Origin: Stramenopiles sp. TOSAG23-6
Lineage: Eukaryota > Sar
Reading direction: 5' to 3'
Assembly (NCBI GenBank): GCA_900128565.1
Contig: LT636097.1
Span: forward strand, 1-16,092
Length of the DNA stretch: 16,092 bases
The position numbers were made by a program, and so were the translations under genes. The notes beneath the pieces are model-generated. The model saw only the letters and a list, made by a program, of their open reading frames with translations, was not told the origin of the DNA and ran no database searches. Positions 6,401 to 13,368 of this stretch are shown here, in pieces. Numbering within the stretch: the first letter of the stretch is position 1; each line of letters opens with the position of its first letter.

Positions 6401-8950
6401 AATCGGTATTGCGTGTGATGCTATGGGGTAGGAAATTCGGAAATGATGCATTTTATGGTTTCGTCGACTTAAATTTATCAATGCTTTGTGCGGAAAGAGA
6501 TAAATTAGGAGCTTCGCTTAATACGAAAATGCCTCCTCTTAAAGCACTCAAGTCTGGTCAACCTTGGGGGATTAAGAAAAACCTCATGAAGGAGTTGGTG
6601 CTTCCACTACAGGCTAGAAATAGCGGGGATTCATCAGCCGGAGGCACATTGACTTTACAAATGGCATTAGTTGAACCAACAGTGACATGTCCACTATCGC
6701 CTGGTTCTGTTGTAACATCATCAACCTGGATGAAGTGTGTTCGAGATACGAAAAAGGCATTAGTTTTACATCCTTGCAGACTGATGGTCGAAACTACTGC
6801 AATGATTTGCCAGTTAGCACTTGCGGCAGCGACAATAGCTAAAGATGCGGAACGACTATATCTAAAAAGTAATCGAATATCTAGGAAAGGTAGAAGTTCG
6901 AGAGGTTCAAGACCGTTACCTCCTCCTCCACCACCACCTGCACATATTCCACCACCACCATTGTCTGATGATGATGACATTCCACCACCACCATTATCTG
7001 ATGATGATATTTTAAATATTCCACCACCTCCTCTTTTTATGGATGATGTATGTTTTATTTTTTTTTTTAAATTTGAATTTATTTTTTCGTACGAAATTTT
7101 GTACCTAACGAATTTTTAAAGATTTTTTTTGAAATATTTTTCCAAAATACATGCACCTGTTGGAGGTCATAAAATTTTATCTGCTGGAGTTGATAAAATC
7201 CCACCTCCACCAAAAGATGTATTGCCCGGAACTACGACTATAAAAAAACGTAGTTGTAAAACAAGACGCAGAAAAAAAATACCGAAAAAATTAAAATTTA
7301 ATCCAGATTCTATATTTTCTGCATCTGATGTAAAATCTCTTCGGCTTGCATTACATGAACTTAGTAAGCACCCCGAATTAAAAGTGATATGTACTGATGA
7401 TATTGATCCGAATAAACTAACTTCTCGACAACGGGTAATACACGAGATGTTACAAAAAGCAAGAAGTTACGACGTCGATATCCAAAAACTGAAACAATTA
7501 TTTGTGGAGCCATTAGAGCAAGCAAAGGCTGGCGGGCGTCTTCATATAGATGGTGAAAATTCCAGTAGTAACATTAGACAAAAATCTTCGCTAATTGGGG
7601 GATTTGCTAAAAGTCTGAATGCTAATCCTAAAAAGTCGAAAGATGTAAGTGAAATGTTATCAGATCCCGATCTCGCAGTTTTATTGCAGAGTATTAAAGA
7701 TGCTCATACTTTAAATACTGATATGTTATCCAGACTGAAATCGGCAACAAAGGGCTGGCCCATAGAAATTTGTGTTGCGGATATATTTACACATTTTGCC
7801 GGACTTTGTGGTCATACCTATGGTGCATTTGCAAGGTCGCATGCAACTACTCTGGATACATTGGATTCCCCTGCATTCGCAGATTTTTTACATTCGTTTA
7901 CAACCATTCTTGGAGAATCATATGAGTCGTTACTCATTAAACCTGTGCAGTGGGTGCTCCGGTTAGTTTTACTACTACATTCATTGAAAAAAGAAACTGA
8001 TAAAGTCAATCAACGGAGGAAACAGGCAACCGTGACAGAAGAAGATGTCGTAGAACATCCAGACACCCCATTTTTACCTTTAGCTATTGAAAAACTGGAG
8101 GAAGCATGTGATGAAATTAATAAATATGTCATGGTTCGTGATAGTAAAATGAAAATCATCGCATTACAAAAGACAATGTCAGGTCTTCCGAGTAATCTTA
8201 ATTTATGCTCCACAAACAGGTTGTTGTTAAAACGCGGTAGACTTGTAAAACAATGTCGTCGACGTCCCAAGGATTACGTTTTTATTTTATTTGATGACTT
8301 ATTGTTGTATGCCGAAGGAAGGGAAGAATCAGAAGTTGTCGGCGGTGGAGAGGACCAGGAGAAGAACAAATTGGAATATCATAGACACTTAGAATTAGTA
8401 TCCGCTGCAGTAGAGGATGGACAACTCATCGAACCTGATGAAAAAGCTAAAATATTGGGGAAATGTGATGGTAGTACACCTTTTTCATTTCTTTTTAAAG
8501 CATCTGAAAAATCATGTATGTTTTCATCATTAATTTCATTTTTTTTCATAGAAATTTTTGAACCTAACAATCTTAAAATTTAAAATATTTTTTTACAACA
8601 NATTTTTGTTGTATGCAAAAAATCAAAAAGAGAAAACGAGTTGGATGAAAGCGATAAATGATGCTATCTCTAAACTTAGAGATTCCTCCCCTGAACTTGC
8701 AGATATAAATTCTAAAACAGCGGCTGTCTGGGCCGCTGATTCTAGTGGGACTCATTGTACGCTGAAAGGCTGCAATCGAGAGTTTAACCTTATATGTAGA
8801 AGACATCACTGTAGACTTTGTGGTGCACTGGTATGCGATAAGTGTTCAAAGCACAGGGAGATTCTTCCTCATATTGATTTGAAAAAAAAACAGCGTATTT
8901 GTAATATTTGTAAACCAACTTTAACAAAAGAAAGAAATTCTTCCTCATAG
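3402..8950 (+). CDS. Tandem DH-PH-FYVE RhoGEF, nine exons with noncanonical introns
   Basis: Exons are 3402-4658, 4756-4824, 4974-5068, 5152-5206, 5331-5498, 5595-5845, 5943-7047, 7153-8515 and 8604-8950. The 4710-nt spliced frame gives about 1569 residues. Order: Ser-rich N-terminus; DH1 about 110-473 with a long charged/Ser-rich insert; PH1 475-575; FYVE1 583-650 (WTND, RRHHCRNCG, RVCSQC); a C2-like segment 783-878 (tentative); Pro-rich clusters separated by acidic SDDD motifs about 956-1010; DH2 1090-1345; PH2 1354-1480; FYVE2 1493-1562 (WAAD, RRHHCRLCG). FYVE2 has C-x4-C in its first zinc pair. By family, DH-PH activates Rho GTPases and FYVE binds PI3P on endosomes, so the role is likely membrane-directed actin control. 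DH2 has WVLRL where the conserved RIPRY-like motif is expected, so catalysis there is doubtful. The stop is created inside a 76-bp tandem duplication. Confidence 0.82.
4659..4755 (+). other. Noncanonical intron 1 (introner-like element)
   Basis: The 97-nt intron starts GTATGTTTTATT and ends CCAAAATACAT. The AT before it (4657-4658) is repeated at 4754-4755. It contains a perfect 16-bp palindrome GTACGAAATTTCGTAC (4696-4711) running into CCTAAC. Removal joins ...TPD to DHPD..., the conserved end of a DH helix. Using the downstream CAG at 4764 instead gives a stop within a few codons. Confidence 0.85.
4825..4973 (+). other. Noncanonical intron 2, enlarged by tandem duplication
   Basis: This 149-nt, most diverged family member starts GTACGTTTTTC and ends GCCAAAATAAAT, preceded by AT. 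The 3' half (TTTTGTACTTATTAAA...) aligns with the family core, but the CCTAAC box is altered. It holds a 37-bp unit twice. The exact 3' boundary is less certain than in the others, because the protein at the junction (VH/EASQ) is not strongly conserved. Confidence 0.65.
4835..4908 (+). repeat. 37-bp tandem duplication inside intron 2
   Basis: Units 4835-4871 and 4872-4908 are nearly identical (begin CAATTCAATTTTAAATG). The duplication accounts for much of this intron's extra length relative to the 83-105-nt members. Confidence 0.9.
5069..5151 (+). other. Noncanonical intron 3, TT target repeat
   Basis: This is the shortest copy (83 nt). It starts GTATGTTTTATT and ends CCAAAATACTT; the flanking repeat is TT (5067-5068 and 5150-5151) rather than AT. 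The segment with CCTAAC is deleted. A TTAG lies just past the element, but splicing at that AG (5153) shifts the frame. Ending at 5151 gives RRLVLAGQLEKE, as expected at a PH-domain start. Confidence 0.82.
5207..5330 (+). other. Noncanonical intron 4
   Basis: The 124-nt intron starts GTAGGTTTATCC and ends ATCAATACAT, with AT on both flanks and CCTAAC inside. An internal partial duplication (TATCCATCATT at about 5214 and 5245, either side of AACCCTAGTAACCCTAGG) lengthens it. Removal gives KYH/FHLFSDVLLY, which aligns with the uninterrupted DYVFILFDDLLLY of the second PH domain. Confidence 0.85.
5499..5594 (+). other. Noncanonical intron 5
   Basis: The 96-nt intron starts GTACGTTTTCG and ends TTACAATACAT, with CCTAAC inside and AT on both flanks. 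Its length is a multiple of three, but read-through meets TGA early. Removal joins SFTCH to ASSVQEKRRW, the normal last strand and helix of a PH domain. A TTTTTTTTAG inside the element would give a stop if used as acceptor. Confidence 0.87.
5846..5942 (+). other. Noncanonical intron 6
   Basis: The 97-nt intron starts GTACGTTTTCATC and ends TTCCACAATATAT, with CCTAAAC inside and AT on both flanks. Splicing completes the FYVE1 finger as VQHIDPVEAVRVC; the uninterrupted second copy reads LPHIDLKKKQRIC, so the rebuilt His-Ile-Asp is independently supported. Confidence 0.87.
7048..7152 (+). other. Noncanonical intron 7
   Basis: The 105-nt intron is close to the family consensus: start GTATGTTTTATT, palindrome TTCGTACGAA, CCTAAC, end CCAAAATACAT, AT on both flanks. 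It lies in the Pro-rich linker between the two DH-PH-FYVE units and joins ...LFMDD to APVGGHK. Read-through would stop at 7117-7119. Confidence 0.85.
8516..8603 (+). other. Noncanonical intron 8
   Basis: The 88-nt intron starts GTATGTTTTCATC, has AACCTAAC inside and ends ACAACANAT (one unknown base at 8601), with AT on both flanks. Splicing gives ASEKS/FLLYAKNQKEKTSW in PH2, parallel to AEKSFTCHASSVQEKRRW in PH1. The position differs by four codons from intron 5. Confidence 0.82.
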
Positions 8951-9008
8951 TGATTTGAGGAAACCATCGTATTTGTAATATTTGTAAACCAACTTTTAAC
9001 GAAATAAA
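8861..9008 (+). repeat. 76-bp tandem duplication across the gene end
   Basis: The segment 8861-8936 (begins ATTCTTCCTCAT, includes TTTGTAATATTTGTAAACC) is repeated at 8937 to about 9008 with a few changes. The RhoGEF-FYVE stop codon (8948-8950) lies in the second copy, read in a shifted frame, so the last few residues (NSSS) are a product of the duplication. Confidence 0.88.
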
Positions 9009-9116
9009 TTAGATATTTTTATATTCCAAGGGATGCGTTAACATTTTCGTTCTCTAAGNGATATCATCCCGAAATAGTCTTTAAATATATTTTTGAATCA
9101 AAAGTATGAGACTCTA

Positions 9117-9767
9117 CTAACCCGATTTGAAAAACTGTTGTACTGCTTGTACTTCTTTGGCACAATTAGGATGGTGCTGATAAAAATTCTGAGCAAGGCC
9201 CCTAAAAGCTCTAACGTATCCGCTCTTAGAATGATATTTTCTTAATACTTCATCTATACGTAGTAGGGATAACTCACAGTCTCTCCTTCTTTTACCTTCT
9301 TTCAATGCATTTATATCTGGGGTGGGAGCTGGTGTTGGAGCTGGTGCTGGAGCTTTTTGGGACACTGGTGGTGCCGGTGGAGCATTTCCATACCAGAACC
9401 ACGGATGATTCGTTATTGGAAATTGCGGGTTTACTGGAACATTTGGTGTCATGACTGGAACATTTGCTGTCATGACTGGAACATTTGCTGTCACTACTGG
9501 AACATTTGGTGTCATTGGTGGAGGATACATCAAATTAAGTTTTGGTATCATTGGTTGAGGATACATCAAACCATTGCGCTGAAAAGGTAAATGACTTGGA
9601 TACCCCAGTCCAACTGGACTATTTGGATACCACGGCTGACTTATTGGACCATTTGGATACCAAGATACTCTATTTTTGGTTACCATCCTTACACTTTCAA
9701 TAAAAGCAAAATTTTGGCTGACTATAATCAAAGAAAGAATAAGAGTGGAAGAAATTAAGTGACTCAT
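9117..9767 (-). CDS. Secreted Pro/Met/Val-rich repeat protein A
   Basis: This 216-residue protein has a signal peptide (about 1-22, MSHLISSTLILSLIIVSQNF). A Tyr/Pro/Asn-rich region follows (WYPN, MYPPPM), then four 7-residue repeats of the form VPVMTxN, an Ala-Pro-Thr linker (about 140-152), a basic KRRR and a compact 53-residue C-terminus with Cys164 and Cys202 that may pair. It is likely secreted. The signal peptide and start context (AAGTGTAAGG-ATG-AGTCACTT) resemble those of protein B, its upstream neighbour on the same strand, so the two look like paralogs that share the leader but not the body. A TATATA lies about 28-35 nt upstream. No family is recognised. It converges on the RhoGEF-FYVE gene. 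Confidence 0.72.
   Translation of the reverse strand: MSHLISSTLILSLIIVSQNFAFIESVRMVTKNRVSWYPNGPISQPWYPNSPVGLGYPSHLPFQRNGLMYPQPMIPKLNLMYPPPMTPNVPVVTANVPVMTANVPVMTPNVPVNPQFPITNHPWFWYGNAPPAPPVSQKAPAPAPTPAPTPDINALKEGKRRRDCELSLLRIDEVLRKYHSKSGYVRAFRGLAQNFYQHHPNCAKEVQAVQQFFKSG
9433..9516 (-). repeat. 21-bp coding tandem repeat, four copies
   Basis: Units at 9433, 9454, 9475 and 9496 (plus-strand ACTGGAACATTTGGTGTCATG with one to three changes) encode the VPVMTxN heptapeptides of protein A. The repeat stays open in several frames, which explains spurious ORFs here. Confidence 0.92.
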
Positions 9768-10148
9768 CCTTACACTTTGTCGTAAATAGTATGGTATATA
9801 TAGAGAAGAAGGATACGAAAAAAGACTTTCCGAAATTTCAAATTTTCAAAAATTCAAATTTCGAAAAATTCGAAATTTCGAAATTTCAAAAAATTCAAAA
9901 TTTTGATTTGTGAAAAATCGATAAAATCTTGTCGAAGACAACTGAATGAGCTCAAGAGCATTATTAGGATAAAACCAATAAAAGAATCTTAGAAAAATTA
10001 AAATATATTCATGTTAATACTGGTTTTATTTTTTAATTTAATGCTGATTTTTGACAATGATTTCAAACTGAATTNGAAATGTCTGGAAGATACATATACT
10101 CCAAGGTGAAGAATATGTATGATTGAAGGTGTTGTAGCGTTAGGAATC
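9768..10148. other. Intergenic region with AT-palindromic tract
   Basis: No gene is supported. The stretch at about 9833-9905 is built of reshuffled AAATTTCGAAATTTCAAAAATTC-type words and can fold on itself. Beyond it lie the 3' flank of protein B and one unknown base near 10075. A 62-codon minus frame at 9998-10186 is a frame-shifted reading of protein B's Glu/Asn-rich tail and is not counted. Confidence 0.5.
9795..9801 (-). promoter_or_regulatory. TATA-like box of secreted protein A
   Basis: A TATATA stretch lies about 30 nt upstream of the start codon. If it is a true TATA box, the 5' leader would be only a few bases long. Confidence 0.3.
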
Positions 10149-10793
10149 TTATTCTTCTTCATCATTTTCTTCATCATTTTCTTCATTGCTTCCTTTGGAA
10201 GTTTCGGGTCTTGCTCTTCTTCTTCGTAACTTTTTCTTCTTTGACTCTGGTAATGGTCCCATAAACGACCAAGCAGGACCCATTACAGGTGGCATTACAT
10301 TCATCATTGGTGGCATTACATTCATCATTGGTGGCATTACATTCATCATTGGTGACATTGCATTCATCATTGGCGGCATTAAATTCATCATTGGCGGCAT
10401 TATGTTCATCATTTGTGACATGTCTGGTGGCATCATCGATAAAGACAACGGTGGGTGCCAAGTGAGTGACATTGGCGGAATCCACGTCGGACTTGTCTCT
10501 GGTACATTTGGCAAAGAATCATTTGGTTGATATAACATAGACGGAAATACGGGATTACTTGGTAGAAAATCTGGAAATGTATTCATAGGGTGAGGTAAAT
10601 AAGATTGAAACATTGTACCTGTCCACGGACCCATTGGACTGTAAGGTAGCATTCCGATTCCTCCAGGTAGCGTTCCAAATCCTCCAGGCATACTTGGTTG
10701 TTGAATCCCAGCATATGTCGGCTGAATCGCAGCATGTATTTGGCAAACTTTAATTGAAAGCAAAATGTATATACATGAAATCAAGCGACTCAT
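10149..10793 (-). CDS. Secreted Met/Pro-rich repeat protein B
   Basis: This 214-residue protein has a signal peptide ending near residue 21 (MSRLISCIYILLSIKVCQIHA). A Pro/Gly/Ser/Met-rich body follows (LPGGIGMLP, MGPWTG), then six 7-residue repeats of the MMNVMPP type (about 127-169), a strongly basic stretch (KKKKLRRRRARP) and an acidic end (NEENDEENDEEE). Oppositely charged tail blocks suggest self-association or processing at the basic site, which is inference. Its leader matches protein A's (MS-H/R-LIS) and the flanking DNA is similar, supporting a duplication. It is divergent from the ankyrin gene with 307 nt between starts. No known family is recognised. Confidence 0.72.
   Translation of the reverse strand: MSRLISCIYILLSIKVCQIHAAIQPTYAGIQQPSMPGGFGTLPGGIGMLPYSPMGPWTGTMFQSYLPHPMNTFPDFLPSNPVFPSMLYQPNDSLPNVPETSPTWIPPMSLTWHPPLSLSMMPPDMSQMMNIMPPMMNLMPPMMNAMSPMMNVMPPMMNVMPPMMNVMPPVMGPAWSFMGPLPESKKKKLRRRRARPETSKGSNEENDEENDEEE
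10288..10413 (-). repeat. 21-bp coding tandem repeat, six copies
   Basis: Six units start at 10288, 10309, 10330, 10351, 10372 and 10393 (plus-strand GGTGGCATTACATTCATCATT, first three identical). They encode the Met/Asn/Pro heptapeptides of protein B. The identity of adjacent units suggests recent slippage. Confidence 0.93.
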
Positions 10794-11100
10794 TATACTA
10801 ATACACTTTAGATGCGTTTACACAATACAACATGTGTTGGTTGAATTATATACGCACAGAGCAAGCGAGCGAGGTGTCTTGGAATTACATTCAAATTTTC
10901 TTTAATTTGAAATTTAAATTTTAAATTGGGAAAAAAATTCTTCTTCCGGAAACTTCTTGAAAAAAAGCACAAACCTGCTTTGACTTTGCAAAAATTAATT
11001 TAAGTCAGTCAGTTTGAAAATCCAAAATTCCGGGCCGCCCGTTATTTTGTCGTCCTTCCAGTACTACAACACACATTTGTCACCAAAACAAAAATTCAAA
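10794..11100. promoter_or_regulatory. Divergent promoter region of protein B and ankyrin gene
   Basis: The 307-nt gap holds a TATATA at 10847-10852 (about 54 nt upstream of protein B), an AAATTTGAA-type AT tract at about 10890-10927, and CCGGAAACTT followed by ACAAACCTGCTTTGAC at about 10947-10984. The last motif recurs upstream of protein C (minus strand, 14371-14384) and in part at 680-712. Confidence 0.45.
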
Positions 11101-13239
11101 ATGTATGCAGCATTTAAATTCATCAATGCGATCTTACTAATAATTCTTGGGTATGCCAACGCCGCCACAATTCAACCTGGAGTTCAGGTTATGCAACTCG
11201 AAACCTCATCGTCTTTGGGTGCTGGCACAAAAGTAGAATTAACAGGACTAAAAAAAACACCAGAACTTAATGGTACGCTTGGTATAGTCGAAGAATATTT
11301 ACCACAAACAAAGGATTACGCAATTCACGTGTCCGCAAGAAAAGAGAATATAATTGTGAAAAGTGAAAATTTGATAAAAATGCCTAGTCGTTCTATCGGA
11401 GTTGTATTATATGATGATGAGTTTAAGAGAGGTTCTGAGAAAACACCATGTTTTCTAGATATTATGCTTGGGCCAAATAAATTGGTCCTTGTAGGAAACT
11501 TATTGTCCTTCTTAGTAGCAGAAGAAGAAAGAACTTCTGCGCTTTTGTCTCCATCAGAATTTAATATTGATACTGTAATTGTTTACATCGATGCACATGG
11601 TTATGGAGGTAATTGTTCTAATAGAGGGAAACTTGTGTGTAACTTTCAAAGAAATGGACAAAAACAATGTACACTCAAACACCCTCGTGATATTCTTCAA
11701 AAGCTAAGTAAAATATATGGTTCAACAATACCAATATTGATAATTTCAGCCTCATGTTTTGGGTTTTTATTCAAAGAGACTTTGATTTTGGATAGAAACA
11801 AATCATTGTACAATACTATTTCATTAATTTCTAGTGGAAATAACCCAATCCAATTTCACGTTTTACCAGGCATTCTTCAAAGTGTTGTTTTTCATGCTCG
11901 TAAAAGTAATGAACCTATCTCAATATCTCAATTCTTGGATGATTTCCAAGGTAGCGCAGATGATTTTCAAGGTATCGCAGAAGCACGTCACATTGATGGT
12001 ACAGAGATAAACATCACACAAGCAATCAATAAGTCCCCACCTGGAAATATATATCGTACAGATGATGATTCATATCTTACAATATGCAGTACCGAACAAC
12101 AAGGTAATATTTTGGAGCAATCAACCAGAGTTGGTGATATTGTAACAGTTGAGCAATTTATCAAACTTGGTATTGATTTGAATCAGACTAATCAATATGG
12201 AATACCACCATTGTGGGTTGCTTCACAGAACGGTCATGTTGAAGTAGTTCGACTACTTATTGGTAATGGTGCTGATGCCAATGAGGCTATAAAAAAAGGA
12301 GAAACCCCATTATTTGCTAAAAGAACAGGAGAAACTCCATTGTATGTTGCTTCACAGAATGGTCATGAAAATATAGTTCAACTACTTATTGATAATGGTG
12401 TTGATGCCAGAAAGGCTCTAACAAGTGGACCAGCAATTGGAAATACCCCATTGTATATTTCTTCAGAGACTGGTCATGTTGGAGTAGTTAAAATACTTCT
12501 TCGTAATGGTGCTGTTGTCGATCAGGCTGTTCCAGAAAATGGATCTGCCCCATTGTATATTGCTTCACAGAAAGGTCATGAAGGAGTAGTTGCAAAACTT
12601 ATAGATGCTGGTGCTGATGTCAATAAGGCAAATGACAAAGGTATTACCCCATTGAATGTTGCACTACAGCAAGGTCATGCAAATGTAGCTCAACTACTTC
12701 TTGATAATGGTGCTGATATCAGAAAGGCTCTGAAAAGTGGACCGTCAAGTGGAGTCACAACATTGTATATTGCGGCGCAATTTGGTCATACAAGAGTAGT
12801 TCGACTACTTATCGATGCTGGTGCCGGTGTCGATCAGGCAAATGATGACGGATATACCCCATTGCTTGGTGCTTCAATGATGGGTCATGTTGGAGTGGTT
12901 GCACAACTAATCACTGCTGGTGCAAATGTCAATCTGGCTAGTAATGATGGAATTACGCCATTGTGTTTTGCTTCACAGGAAGGTCATGTAGAAGTAGTTA
13001 AAATACTTCTTCGTAATGGTGCTGACATTAATAAGGCTCCGACAAGTGGACCAGCAAGAGGAAGTACCCCATTGTATCTTGCTTCAAAAAAAGGTAATGC
13101 AGAAGTAGTTCAACTACTCAACAAAGCAAATAGAATCAACTCGAACTTTCTGCCTGACATACAAAATTTAAACTATACTATTTCGGGTTTATTAGTTCTC
13201 CTTTCTTTATTATTGTTGTATGCAAATTATAGAAGATAA
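11101..13239 (+). CDS. Secreted ankyrin-repeat protein with caspase-fold (C13-like) region and C-terminal anchor
   Basis: This 712-residue protein starts at the ATG at 11101, because a signal peptide follows at once (MYAAFKFINAILLIILGYANA). A KOW/SH3-like module spans about 41-95 (KVELTGLKKTPELNGTLG ... SENL). Residues about 98-285 resemble caspase-fold peptidases of the legumain/GPI8 (C13) type: VIVYIDAHG with His166 and ILIISASCFG with Cys219 as a putative His/Cys pair. About nine to ten ankyrin repeats follow (342-685), and a hydrophobic segment (about 693-709) with a short YRR tail ends the protein. Secretion plus a C-terminal anchor implies a lumenal or extracellular ankyrin domain, which is unusual. 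The peptidase call rests on motif pattern only; activity is unproven. The gene is intronless and lies amid the secreted low-complexity genes. Confidence 0.75.
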   Translation: MYAAFKFINAILLIILGYANAATIQPGVQVMQLETSSSLGAGTKVELTGLKKTPELNGTLGIVEEYLPQTKDYAIHVSARKENIIVKSENLIKMPSRSIGVVLYDDEFKRGSEKTPCFLDIMLGPNKLVLVGNLLSFLVAEEERTSALLSPSEFNIDTVIVYIDAHGYGGNCSNRGKLVCNFQRNGQKQCTLKHPRDILQKLSKIYGSTIPILIISASCFGFLFKETLILDRNKSLYNTISLISSGNNPIQFHVLPGILQSVVFHARKSNEPISISQFLDDFQGSADDFQGIAEARHIDGTEINITQAINKSPPGNIYRTDDDSYLTICSTEQQGNILEQSTRVGDIVTVEQFIKLGIDLNQTNQYGIPPLWVASQNGHVEVVRLLIGNGADANEAIKKGETPLFAKRTGETPLYVASQNGHENIVQLLIDNGVDARKALTSGPAIGNTPLYISSETGHVGVVKILLRNGAVVDQAVPENGSAPLYIASQKGHEGVVAKLIDAGADVNKANDKGITPLNVALQQGHANVAQLLLDNGADIRKALKSGPSSGVTTLYIAAQFGHTRVVRLLIDAGAGVDQANDDGYTPLLGASMMGHVGVVAQLITAGANVNLASNDGITPLCFASQEGHVEVVKILLRNGADINKAPTSGPARGSTPLYLASKKGNAEVVQLLNKANRINSNFLPDIQNLNYTISGLLVLLSLLLLYANYRR
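12421..13080 (+). repeat. ~310-bp higher-order ankyrin repeat
   Basis: Every third ankyrin unit carries an extra SGPxxG insert; the inserts begin at 12424, 12736 and 13045 (spacing 312 and 309 nt). The array therefore grew by duplication of three-repeat blocks and not of single repeats. Confidence 0.75.
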
Positions 13240-13368
13240 ATTCACAATCTTTAGTATTATAGCGATTTGAAAAAATGCATATTTTAAAAAATGAGCAAAA
13301 ATCAAAAATAAGAGTTGTACATAATAATAAAAATTACGGTTTTATAAATAAACCAACTATTTTAATTT

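Noticed and set aside
6558-6980. Minus-strand 140-codon frame with Gly runs
   Set aside because: Antisense reading of the proline codons in the RhoGEF hinge.
3402-8950. Two separate RhoGEF genes split at intron 7
   Set aside because: Intron 7 is a standard family member, its removal keeps frame, and the Pro-rich region continues on both sides. A single gene is simpler.
10288-10413. CRISPR-like or satellite array
   Set aside because: Contiguous 21-bp units without spacers, in frame with a secreted protein.
10183-10530. Asn/Asp/Glu and Gly/Ile repeat frames on both strands
   Set aside because: The 21-bp repeat stays open in several frames; only the frame with the signal peptide is credible.
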